DNA of 5,983 nucleotides. Source: Elusimicrobiota bacterium (GTDB taxonomy: Bacteria; Elusimicrobiota; Endomicrobiia; Endomicrobiales; Endomicrobiaceae). The notes beneath the pieces are model-generated. The model had not been told where the DNA came from and made no database searches. It saw only the letters and a program-made list of their open reading frames with translations. The stretch lies in contig JAIRQB010000234.1 in assembly GCA_031256695.1 (NCBI GenBank), forward strand, positions 1 through 5,983, given 5' to 3'. Position numbers and translations under genes: made by a program. Shown one piece after another: positions 1-5,500 of the stretch (position 1 is its first letter; each line of letters opens with the position of its first letter).

Positions 1-598
1 AATTGCATACTCCGCCCGCAATAGAAAAACCGCCGCTATCCCCGCCGCATTTCAAAAATTCTTTTTGCCGATGTATCGGCGATAATGTTTGAACTTTACT
101 TTTTTCCATCTGCCTCAAAAAATCAGCAATAGTTTGATTTTCAGGCGGAACAATAAACTCATCTAAATCTATAAAAGCCATATATTTTGTTTTGTCTTTA
201 AATTTACAAATTGCATCTCTATATGCGGGCAATTGCATTTTTTCTCCCGGAAAAGAAATATAGTCCGCAATGCCTTCTTTGACATAAGGCTCTAAAACTT
301 CGCGCGTATTGTCTGTTGAATTATTATCGTAAATATAAAATTTTTCAACGCCTACAAGACGGTGATATTCTATCCACTCTTTAAAATAACAGCCTTCATC
401 TTTGGCTATGGCGCAAATTGAGAGGAAATTTTCAAAATTGGAATTTGCTTCTGCCCTTTTTGCCTTTATGTATTTTATAAGACCAAAGAACAAAATATCG
501 CGGACTCTTTTCCTCGCCCGCCTAAATGGAATAAAAGCGCTGATTACATTTGAGAATGCTTTTTTTAATCTGCTCTTTGGCAAAACAGATAGATTCAT
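1..598 (-). CDS. Glycosyltransferase, GT92/GT2-like (3' end beyond the window)
   Basis: The visible 199 residues look like a nucleotide-sugar glycosyltransferase of the GT92 (DUF23)/Glyco_tranf_2_4 type, which adds sugars to cell-surface glycans. After a basic, non-conserved N-terminus (about 1-55) comes the Rossmann-like entry strand SICAIAKDEG (60-69), then EWIEYHRLVGVEKFYIYDNNSTDN (read as two parts, 74-86 and 87-97), and the DxD-type metal and sugar-nucleotide motif IDLDEF (143-148). The ATG at 598 is chosen because AGAGGA (613-608) lies 9 nt upstream; the conserved domain starts well after it. No signal peptide or clear membrane segment is seen. It follows obg on the same strand by 46 nt with no terminator between, so it is probably co-transcribed as the operon's tail. 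Residues 161-199, after the DxD motif, do not resemble the family pattern I expect (an aromatic N-W segment), so divergence or a frameshift near the left edge is possible. The acceptor and sugar cannot be inferred. Confidence 0.85.
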   Translation of the reverse strand, partial: MNLSVLPKSRLKKAFSNVISAFIPFRRARKRVRDILFFGLIKYIKAKRAEANSNFENFLSICAIAKDEGCYFKEWIEYHRLVGVEKFYIYDNNSTDNTREVLEPYVKEGIADYISFPGEKMQLPAYRDAICKFKDKTKYMAFIDLDEFIVPPENQTIADFLRQMEKSKVQTLSPIHRQKEFLKCGGDSGGFSIAGGVCN

Positions 599-644
599 AA
601 TTTTTATTCCTCTAAAAAGCCGCTTCAAAACAAGTAATTTTGCC

Positions 645-1910
645 TCAATAATTTTTCTGATAGACAAATTCAAAATCAGAAATCCGCACAGTGTCCCCCG
701 TCTTTATCCCCTGCTTTTCAAGTTCAGCCTCTAAACCGATTTTCTTTAATATATTCTGATAGCGTCTTAGAGAATCAGCCTCGCCGAATTTCGTCATTTC
801 TGTTAGAGTTTCAGTTTTTTTGCCGCTCACAATATAGACGCCGTCTCTGCGCTTTATTTTAAAATCAGGCTCATAAATATATTTGCGGACAGGCTGTATT
901 TCAAAATTTTCTTCAGGATTTACTTCTGAGGGCTTATCTAATAACTTTAAAATTTCATTGAGCAGAGATTCTAAATTCTGCCCTGATACTGCGGAAATTG
1001 GAATAATTTTTTTGCGGGCAAGTTTTTTCTTAAATTTATCAATATATTTTTGAGAACTCGGCAGGTCTATTTTGTTTAAAACTATTATGAAATGTTTTTT
1101 TGCCAGATACTTTGAGTATTTTTTTAATTCGGAGTTTATAATCTGATAGGTTTTATAGGGGTCTTTGCCGTCAAAACCGCAAACATCTATGAGAATGATT
1201 AAAATTTTTGTTCTTGTTATATGGCGCAAGAATTCAAGCCCAAGCCCTTTGCCTAAATGAGCGCCTTCTATAATACCGGGTATGTCTGCGGCTGTAAATT
1301 GACGTCCTTTAAAATTTACTACGCCTAAATTTGGAATTAGCGTTGTAAAAGGAAAGTCGGCTATTTTTGGTCTTGCCGCTGAGATTTTAGATAAGAGCGT
1401 TGACTTGCCCGCATTTGGAAAACCTACAAAACCAATATCTGCTATTAAACGGAGTTCTAAATCTATTTTCGCTTTCTCGCCCGGCTCGCCGTTTTCAGCA
1501 ATGCGGGGCGCTGTTTTATATTTTGTCTTAAATGCGCTATTGCCTCTGCCGCCTCGCCCGCCTTTTGCCGCTAAAACTCTCTGCCCTTTCTCTTTAATAT
1601 CGGCAAATAATTGACCGTCTTTAAAAATCAGAGAGCCTAAAGGAACTTTAACAGTCAAATCAGCGCCGAATTTACCGTATTTATTATTAGAACTCCCCTT
1701 CTGCCCGTCTTCTGCTTTCAATTCTATTATATGCGAAAGGTCTAAAAGAGTTGTTTTATGGGGGTCGCCTTCAAAATATATATCCCCGCCTTTGCCGCCG
1801 TTTCCCCCGTTTGGACCGCCGAAAGGGACATATTTTTCCCTTCTAAAAGAAATACAGCCGCCGCCTCCGCGGCCGGCTGTAATTAAAATTGTTGCCTTGT
1901 CTATAAACAT
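645..1910 (-). CDS. obg: Obg-family GTPase (ribosome assembly)
   Basis: This is a 421-residue Obg/CgtA GTPase that binds the 50S subunit and acts in late ribosome assembly and stress signalling. The glycine-rich Obg fold spans about 1-157 (RGGGG at 14-18, GGPNGGNGGKGG at 31-42, GGRGGRGNSAF at 117-127). The G domain follows: G1 GFPNAGKS (163-170), G2 PFTT (187-190), G3 DIPG within DIPGIIEGAHLGKGLG (209-224), G4 NKID (279-282) and G5 SAVSG (306-310). A C-terminal OCT domain occupies about 338-421 (IYEPDF, then GVYIVSGKK). All nucleotide-binding motifs are intact and the length is typical of OCT-containing members. The ATG directly abuts the rpmA stop (TAAATG) and has no good Shine-Dalgarno, so initiation probably depends on ribosomes finishing rpmA. 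The start agrees with the usual MFIDKA-type N-terminus. Confidence 0.98.
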   Translation of the reverse strand: MFIDKATILITAGRGGGGCISFRREKYVPFGGPNGGNGGKGGDIYFEGDPHKTTLLDLSHIIELKAEDGQKGSSNNKYGKFGADLTVKVPLGSLIFKDGQLFADIKEKGQRVLAAKGGRGGRGNSAFKTKYKTAPRIAENGEPGEKAKIDLELRLIADIGFVGFPNAGKSTLLSKISAARPKIADFPFTTLIPNLGVVNFKGRQFTAADIPGIIEGAHLGKGLGLEFLRHITRTKILIILIDVCGFDGKDPYKTYQIINSELKKYSKYLAKKHFIIVLNKIDLPSSQKYIDKFKKKLARKKIIPISAVSGQNLESLLNEILKLLDKPSEVNPEENFEIQPVRKYIYEPDFKIKRRDGVYIVSGKKTETLTEMTKFGEADSLRRYQNILKKIGLEAELEKQGIKTGDTVRISDFEFVYQKNY

Positions 1911-2162
1911 TTATGCTTCTACGTTTACGTATTGTCTGTCTTTTGCCCTTTTTACAAAATGAACTGTCCCGTCTATTTTGGCAAAAAGCGTATTGTCTTT
2001 TCCCATTCCGACATTTATACCAGGATAATACTTCGTCCCTCTTTGGCGGATTATAATAGCCCCCGCCTTAGCCTTTTGGTCGCCGTAAATTTTAACGCCC
2101 AATCTTTGACCGTGGGAATCCCGCCCATTAGTTGAAGAACCTTGCGCCTTTGTATGAGCCAT
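1911..2162 (-). CDS. rpmA: Large ribosomal subunit protein L27
   Basis: This is bL27, 83 residues, whose N-terminal tail reaches towards the peptidyl-transferase centre of the 50S subunit. It begins MAHTKAQGSSTNGRDS and continues RLGVKIYGDQ, IIIRQRGTKYYPG, NVGMGKDNTLFA and DGTVHFVK, which is the full family pattern. The N-terminus starts directly at Ala-His after Met, with none of the cleaved extension known from Firmicutes. The usual KKGGGS-type tail reads TKAQGS here, a modest variant. AAGGAG (2174-2169) sits 6 nt upstream of the ATG. It lies 15 nt after rplU and immediately before obg, the standard operon order. Confidence 0.98.
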   Translation of the reverse strand: MAHTKAQGSSTNGRDSHGQRLGVKIYGDQKAKAGAIIIRQRGTKYYPGINVGMGKDNTLFAKIDGTVHFVKRAKDRQYVNVEA

Positions 2163-2177
2163 TTTCTACTCCTTTAT

Positions 2178-2498
2178 TTAATTAAAATTTATTTTTGTAA
2201 CCTTCAACTGAGTGATATATTGCCTATGCCCTTGAAGTTTTTTATAGCCTTTTTTAGGTCTTCTTTTAAAAACTAAAACTTTCGGCGCTCTCTTTTGCGC
2301 TAAAACTTTGGCGGACACTGAAGCGCCTTCAATTAGCGGACGTCCGATAGTTACAGCGCCCTCATTAGACAAAAAAAGCACTTCATTTAAAGTGATTTCA
2401 TCGCCTGCCTTTGCATCGTCAAGTTTTTCTACAGACAGAATGCCGCCTTCTTCAACTTTATTCTGTTTTCCGCCCGTTTTTACTATTGCGTAGAGCAT
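2178..2498 (-). CDS. rplU: Large ribosomal subunit protein L21
   Basis: This is bL21, 106 residues, a 23S rRNA-binding protein of the 50S subunit. The N-terminal signature YAIVKTGGKQNKVEEG (3-18) and the C-terminal rRNA-binding segment VLVFKRRPKKGYKKLQGHRQ (74-93) are both clear, and the length is typical. AAGGAGT (2511-2505) lies 6 nt upstream of the ATG at 2498. It is the first gene of the minus-strand operon rplU-rpmA-obg-glycosyltransferase. A candidate promoter and a small leader hairpin lie upstream. Confidence 0.98.
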   Translation of the reverse strand: MLYAIVKTGGKQNKVEEGGILSVEKLDDAKAGDEITLNEVLFLSNEGAVTIGRPLIEGASVSAKVLAQKRAPKVLVFKRRPKKGYKKLQGHRQYITQLKVTKINFN

Positions 2499-2504
2499 TT
2501 TTGA

Positions 2505-2535
2505 ACTCCTTGTTTTTTAGCCTTTATTTAGGCTA
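2505..2535 (-). promoter_or_regulatory. rplU leader hairpin next to the Shine-Dalgarno
   Basis: On the minus strand TAGCC (2535-2531), an 8-nt loop TAAATAAA and GGCTA (2522-2518) form a perfect 5-bp stem. It ends 6 nt before the rplU Shine-Dalgarno AAGGAGT (2511-2505). In the mRNA it would lie just ahead of the ribosome landing site, so it could affect rplU translation, for example as a site for autogenous control. The stem is short and AT-flanked, so it could also be chance. No U-run follows to make it a terminator. Confidence 0.3.
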
Positions 2536-2567
2536 TTTATCGTTATTTTTTCAAAATATCGTCGCTG

Positions 2568-2597
2568 AATTTACTAAAAAACGCTCTTGCAAGTCAA
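2568..2597 (-). promoter_or_regulatory. Candidate sigma70 promoter for rplU operon
   Basis: On the minus strand a -35 box TTGACT (2597-2592, 5 of 6 to consensus) is followed after 18 bp by TAAATT (2573-2568, 4 of 6). Transcription would start near 2561, leaving a leader of about 60 nt before rplU. A second, weaker pair (TTGAAA near 2553-2548, then TAAATA) lies closer to the gene. In an AT-rich intergenic region such matches are common, so the exact choice is uncertain, but a promoter for this operon is expected somewhere here. Confidence 0.4.
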
Positions 2598-2630
2598 ACA
2601 AAGGCAGAAAACAAGGATTTAGCAAGTTAA

Positions 2631-2813
2631 AAACAAAAGTTAATAGTAAAGTCGCTATTTAAATTGAAATCTGTCTATTTAATAGGCGCAGAAATGCTTG
2701 CGGCAAAAGCGCTGAAAATGCTCAAAAAGACGGCGGGAATTGACAAAATTTCAGTTGAAAAAGCGCTAAATATCAAGCGGGAGGAGTTTGACACAAAATA
2801 CTTAAACGTATAA
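2631..2813 (+). other. Short open frame, possible gene remnant, between the two operons
   Basis: A frame opens after TAA at 2628-2630 and ends at TAA 2811-2813. From a TTG at 2664 it gives 49 residues, and from the ATG at 2694 it gives 39. The product would contain LIGAEMLAAKALKMLKK then ISVEKALNIKREEF, an amphipathic Lys/Ala/Leu-rich sequence that looks more like real protein than random translation. Neither start has a convincing Shine-Dalgarno, and the stop overlaps the -10 box of the infC promoter. It could be the C-terminal scrap of a decayed gene, or non-coding. I do not recognise its family. Confidence 0.2.
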
Positions 2814-2816
2814 AAT
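2788..2816 (+). promoter_or_regulatory. Sigma70 promoter for the infC operon
   Basis: TTGACA (2788-2793, perfect -35) is followed by exactly 17 bp and TAAAAT (2811-2816, 5 of 6 to TATAAT). This is the best sigma70 match I noticed in the window, correctly oriented and the only good candidate ahead of infC. The predicted transcription start is near 2823, giving a leader of about 150 nt before the infC Shine-Dalgarno. Confidence 0.75.
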
Positions 2817-2891
2817 CCGCCGAAATTTTAAGAAAAGAAGCCGTCCCGGCTCACCTTCACCAAAATGGAAAAAGGTTTTTTAAGAAAAGTT

Positions 2892-2962
2892 TAAATAAAG
2901 ACGAAAGGCAGTAAAATTTTTATAAAAAGCGGGACGCTATTTAAAAGCGCCTCGTCTTTTTT
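2892..2962 (+). terminator. Terminator-like attenuator hairpin before infC
   Basis: AAAGACGA (2897-2904) pairs perfectly with TCGTCTTT (2952-2959), and after a two-A bulge GGC (2907-2909) pairs with GCC (2949-2951). Six consecutive T (2957-2962) follow the GC-containing part of the stem. Further pairing of TAAAT upstream with ATTTA downstream (2963-2967, past a TTT bulge) is possible and would bring structure up to the Shine-Dalgarno. The loop is long (about 39 nt) and contains hairpin B. Because it lies between the infC promoter and infC it would work as an attenuator, not as an operon-end terminator. The AT-rich lower stem makes its strength uncertain. Confidence 0.5.
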
Positions 2963-2969
2963 ATTTATA

Positions 2970-2975
2970 GGAGGG
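2970..2975 (+). promoter_or_regulatory. infC Shine-Dalgarno that points to a non-AUG start
   Basis: GGAGGG is the strongest ribosome binding site in the window. The next in-frame codons are GCC (2977), GTC (2980), GAA (2983) and AAC (2986), none of them an accepted start. GTC lies 5 nt after GGAGG, in the range used by neighbouring genes (5-9 nt). The nearby GTG at 2975-2977 overlaps the site itself, is out of frame and soon meets TAG, so it cannot start infC without a frameshift. Confidence 0.7.
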
Positions 2976-2979
2976 TGCC

Positions 2980-3516
2980 GTCGAAAACAGGAAATTCCGC
3001 ATCAATCAGTTTATTAAGTCGCCGGAAGTCAGGCTTATAGATTCCGGCGGAGGTCAAGCGGGCGTAATGCCTACAAATGAGGCTTTGGCGATGGCGAGAG
3101 CCAAAGGCTTGGATTTAGTTGAGATTTCTCCTCAAACCAATCCGCCCGTGTGCAAGATAGTCAATTTCTCAAAATTTCGCTATGAAATGGAAAAGCGGGA
3201 AAAAGAATCAAGAAAAAAGCAAAAAGTCTCTCAGTTGCGGGAGATAAGAATCCGCCCCAGAATAGCCGAACACGACTTGGACGTAAAAATTAAGCATATA
3301 CGCCATTTCATTGAGGATGGAAACAAAGTCCAAGTGACAGCCGTTTTTGCAGGCAGAGAAATGCAGCATAAAGATTTGGGAATGAAAGTTGTTGAAAAAA
3401 TCAAAGAATCTTTGTCCGACATTTCAGAATCGGAAGGAAAAGTTTCAACTTTTGGAAACAGAGTCTTTATCATTCTTGCGCCCAAGAAAAAAACAGCGTC
3501 TCAGCAAGAAAAATAA
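2980..3516 (+). CDS. infC: Translation initiation factor IF-3 with non-AUG start
   Basis: IF3 binds the 30S subunit, keeps subunits apart and checks start codons. Numbered from GTC 2980 the protein has 178 residues, typical for IF3. The N domain has RKFRIN (4-9), SPEVRLID (14-21) and GLDLVEISPQTNPPVCKI (43-60). The family signature spans KIVNFSKFRYEMEK (59-72). A Lys/Arg-rich linker follows, then the C domain with EIRIRPRIAEHDLDVKI (88-104), FAGREMQHKDLG (123-134) and ILAPKKK (165-171). The first ATG (3067) lies 29 codons inside the N domain and cannot be the true start. GTC 2980 is chosen because it fits the Shine-Dalgarno and preserves the basic N-terminus. ATC 3001, with AGGA at 2989-2992, is the alternative and would give 171 residues. 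It is the first gene of infC-rpmI-rplT, with rpmI 13 nt downstream. Confidence 0.95.
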   Translation, partial: VENRKFRINQFIKSPEVRLIDSGGGQAGVMPTNEALAMARAKGLDLVEISPQTNPPVCKIVNFSKFRYEMEKREKESRKKQKVSQLREIRIRPRIAEHDLDVKIKHIRHFIEDGNKVQVTAVFAGREMQHKDLGMKVVEKIKESLSDISESEGKVSTFGNRVFIILAPKKKTASQQEK

Positions 3517-3529
3517 TCGGAGGATAAAT

Positions 3530-3730
3530 ATGCCTAAAATGAAAACTCACAGCGGCTCAAAAAAACGTTTCAAAGTTACAGCGGGCAAAAAAGTTAAGTA
3601 TAGAAAGTCTGGGCAGCGGCACCTTATGACGGGCGATTCCGGCAATCAAAATAGGAAGTCGCGCAAACCCGCATATGCGGATAAAACCGATATGCAGAGG
3701 CTTAAACAACTGCTCCCCTATAACTTTTAG
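3530..3730 (+). CDS. rpmI: Large ribosomal subunit protein L35
   Basis: This is bL35, 66 residues, a small, highly basic protein of the 50S subunit. MPKMKTHSGSKKRFKVTAGK (1-20) is the classic N-terminus, followed by RHLMTGDSGNQNRKSRKPAY (30-49) and the C-terminal RLKQLLPY (57-64). The frame is open further upstream, but the ATG at 3530 is certain: it gives the conserved N-terminus and GGAGG (3519-3523) lies 6 nt before it. It sits 13 nt after infC and 65 nt before rplT. I saw no clear internal promoter in the 65-nt gap. Confidence 0.97.
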   Translation: MPKMKTHSGSKKRFKVTAGKKVKYRKSGQRHLMTGDSGNQNRKSRKPAYADKTDMQRLKQLLPYNF

Positions 3731-3795
3731 CGACTGTTTAATTGTCTTTGGATTTTTGAAATGGTTTTGGAAAATTTATTTTTAAGGAGATTTAT

Positions 3796-4143
3796 ATGCG
3801 CGTAAAAAGTGCGGTTTATACAAGACAGAGAAAGAAAAAGATATTTAGGCTTGCCAAAGGTTATTATGCCACCAAGAAAAACAGATGGAGAATGGTTAAA
3901 CAGCAAGTTGCCAAATCTCTCGCATATGCGTATACGGGGCGTAAAGACAATAAGGCAAATTACAGGTCGCTGTGGATAATACGTCTCAATGCCGCCGTCA
4001 GGCAAGAGGGAATGTCATATAACAAATTTATTTCGGGTCTAAAAAAAGCCAATGTAATAATAGACAGGAAAAATCTTGCAGAAATTGCCGCATCAGACAG
4101 CGATGCTTTTAAGCAAATTGTAGCGCTCGCCAAAAGCGCCTAA
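3796..4143 (+). CDS. rplT: Large ribosomal subunit protein L20
   Basis: This is bL20, 115 residues, needed for early 50S assembly and in several bacteria also the translational or transcriptional repressor of its own operon. The basic N-terminal arm (RVKSAVYTRQRKKKIFRLAKGYY split over 2-24) leads into KKNRWRMVKQQV (27-38). The globular half has SLWIIRLNAAVRQEGMSYN (58-76), FISGLKKANVIIDRK (78-92) and LAEIA (94-98). AAGGAGA (3784-3790) lies 5 nt before the ATG. The residue pattern is complete. The protein lacks the Ala that often follows Met. As the last ribosomal gene of the operon it is the expected regulator acting on the structured infC leader. Confidence 0.98.
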   Translation: MRVKSAVYTRQRKKKIFRLAKGYYATKKNRWRMVKQQVAKSLAYAYTGRKDNKANYRSLWIIRLNAAVRQEGMSYNKFISGLKKANVIIDRKNLAEIAASDSDAFKQIVALAKSA

Positions 4144-4153
4144 TTAAGACTTA

Positions 4154-5464
4154 ATGAAATATACCCCTGCAAAAACTTTAATTCTGTTTTTCCTCGCTTT
4201 AATAACTTGCGGAACTCTATTATTGTCATTGCCGGTTTCTTTAAGCAAGGGGGCGGAATTCTCATTATTGTCTAATCTATTTACCGCTGTTTCCGCCTCT
4301 TGCGTGACGGGTCTTACCGTCGTCTCAATAGGCGAATACTATTCTCTCTTCGGTCAAATTGTGATAATGCTTTTGATACAGTTCGGCGGGCTGGGCTATA
4401 TGTTTGTTTCAACTGCCGCCGCTTTGCTTTTAGGGAGAATGGCTTTAAAAGACAGGCGCATAATGCAAGAATTGTTTGATATAACTTCTTTTAAAGATTT
4501 AAAAAAAATGCTCTTTAAAGCCGTATCTTTTGTCCTCGCTGTAGAAGCGGCAGGCGCTATTGCGCTTGCCGTTTTATACTTTCAAAAGTATTCCTTTTTT
4601 AAATCAATTTATTTTGGGGTTTTTAGCGCGATATCTGCTTTTTGCAATGCCGGTTTTTTTCTCTATGAGGATAGTTTGGCAAGTTATGCCAATGACCCTC
4701 TCATCTTGGCTGTTTTTTCCATCCTAATTATCAGCGGCGGAATTGGTTTTTTTGTTTTAGTTGACATCTATGACGCTTGGAAAGAAAAAAGACTTCATCT
4801 ATCTCTCCACAGCAAAGTAGTTTTTACCGCTACGGGGATTATTTTAGCCGTCTCATTTTTATTCTTTATAATTTACGGCAGCCTTACTTTTTTTAAAGGC
4901 GAGAGCATTTTATATGCGCTCAGCAATTCTTTTTTCAGCGCGGCAAGCGCAAGGACAGCGGGTTTTAACACAATAGATATGTCAGTCTATAATGGGTTTT
5001 CAAAAATGCTGCTTATAATTTTTATGGCTATAGGCGCGGCTCCTGCAAGCACGGCGGGCGGTTTAAAAGTGACTACTCTTGTAATAATAATTGCCTTCAT
5101 TAGAAGTTTTTTAAAATCTCAAAGCGAAGTTGTTATTTTTAAAAAGAGAATTTCAGAAGATATAGTAAAGAAGGCGTCAATTATTTTTATACTTTTTACT
5201 ATGCTGACAGCGGCTTTCAGCGCTGTTTTAATTCTGCTTGAAATTGATAAATACCCGATAGATATTCTTTTTGAAACTGTCTCCGCTTTTTCTACTACGG
5301 GTCTTTCAATGAACACGACGCCTAATTTGAGTCAAGCAGGGCGTATTGTAATCATTCTTGCTATGGTGACGGGCAGGATTGGGATTTTAACTTTGCTGAT
5401 TTCAGTTATTGATGTGAAGCATCCGAAGGTCAGATACCCCGAAGATAAAATTTTGGTCGGTTAA
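4154..5464 (+). CDS. K+ uptake membrane subunit, TrkH/KtrB type
   Basis: This 436-residue integral membrane protein has the four-fold M1-P-M2 architecture of the Trk/Ktr/HKT potassium transporters. The four pore-loop filters are visible: CVTGLTV (50-56), CNAGF (164-168), RTAGFNT (267-273) and STTGLS (380-385), each with its central glycine. The gating loop GAAPASTAGGLK (294-305) in the third repeat is also typical. The length (about 440) and the short N-terminus favour KtrB over the longer TrkH. KtrB works with a cytosolic KtrA/TrkA RCK ring that binds nucleotides, and none is encoded nearby on either side. The ATG comes 10 nt after the rplT stop without a clear Shine-Dalgarno, so it is probably read through from the ribosomal operon and coupled or weakly translated. 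Na+ dependence cannot be told from the sequence. Confidence 0.93.
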   Translation: MKYTPAKTLILFFLALITCGTLLLSLPVSLSKGAEFSLLSNLFTAVSASCVTGLTVVSIGEYYSLFGQIVIMLLIQFGGLGYMFVSTAAALLLGRMALKDRRIMQELFDITSFKDLKKMLFKAVSFVLAVEAAGAIALAVLYFQKYSFFKSIYFGVFSAISAFCNAGFFLYEDSLASYANDPLILAVFSILIISGGIGFFVLVDIYDAWKEKRLHLSLHSKVVFTATGIILAVSFLFFIIYGSLTFFKGESILYALSNSFFSAASARTAGFNTIDMSVYNGFSKMLLIIFMAIGAAPASTAGGLKVTTLVIIIAFIRSFLKSQSEVVIFKKRISEDIVKKASIIFILFTMLTAAFSAVLILLEIDKYPIDILFETVSAFSTTGLSMNTTPNLSQAGRIVIILAMVTGRIGILTLLISVIDVKHPKVRYPEDKILVG

Positions 5465-5500
5465 TTTAATAGATTATAAAGTGATAAAGGATATTTATAT

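Larger units (their letters stand above)
2823..2979 (+). promoter_or_regulatory. Structured infC-rpmI-rplT mRNA leader (L20-leader-like)
   Basis: The leader lacks a convincing ORF and holds several structural elements. Hairpin A is AGCCG (2839-2843), loop TCC, CGGCT (2847-2851). Hairpin B is AGCG (2928-2931), loop GGA, CGCT (2935-2938). The two loops are complementary, and CGTCCCG (2842-2848) is the exact reverse complement of CGGGACG (2930-2936); with single-base bulges the pairing extends to AGC/GCT and CT/AG at the ends. Hairpin B lies in the loop of the terminator-like stem at 2892-2962. In Bacillus subtilis and Escherichia coli, L20, encoded last in this operon, represses it by binding leader or operator RNA that mimics its 23S rRNA site. 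The same kind of control here is inferred from position and structure, not from a recognised consensus. Confidence 0.5.

Noticed and set aside
402..734. Plus-strand open frame of 110 codons opposite the glycosyltransferase and the end of obg
   Set aside because: It lies antisense to two well-supported genes, has no family features, and reflects codon bias on the other strand.
2975..3038. GTG at 2975-2977 as infC start, with a frameshift into the infC frame
   Set aside because: The GTG overlaps the Shine-Dalgarno, its frame ends at TAG 3036-3038, and the A-run at 2984-2987 is not a good slippery site for the needed -1 shift.
3067..3516. infC starting at the ATG at 3067 (149 residues)
   Set aside because: This start removes conserved N-domain residues that are encoded in frame upstream, and there is no Shine-Dalgarno at a suitable distance.
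3731..3795. Possible internal promoter or regulatory structure in the rpmI-rplT gap
   Set aside because: The gap is AT-rich, but I found no paired -35/-10 boxes with good spacing and no stable stem, only the rplT Shine-Dalgarno.
3670..3930. Perfect palindrome CGCATATGCG at 3670-3679 and again at 3921-3930
   Set aside because: Both copies encode Ala-Tyr-Ala within conserved parts of L35 and L20; the match follows from the organism's codon choice and needs no regulatory explanation.
3727..4005. Minus-strand open frame opposite rplT
   Set aside because: It is antisense to a certain L20 gene, has no ribosome binding site and no recognisable domain.
5465..5500. Terminator between the K+ transporter and the methyltransferase
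   Set aside because: The 36 nt contain no inverted repeat; only a ribosome binding site for the next gene is visible.
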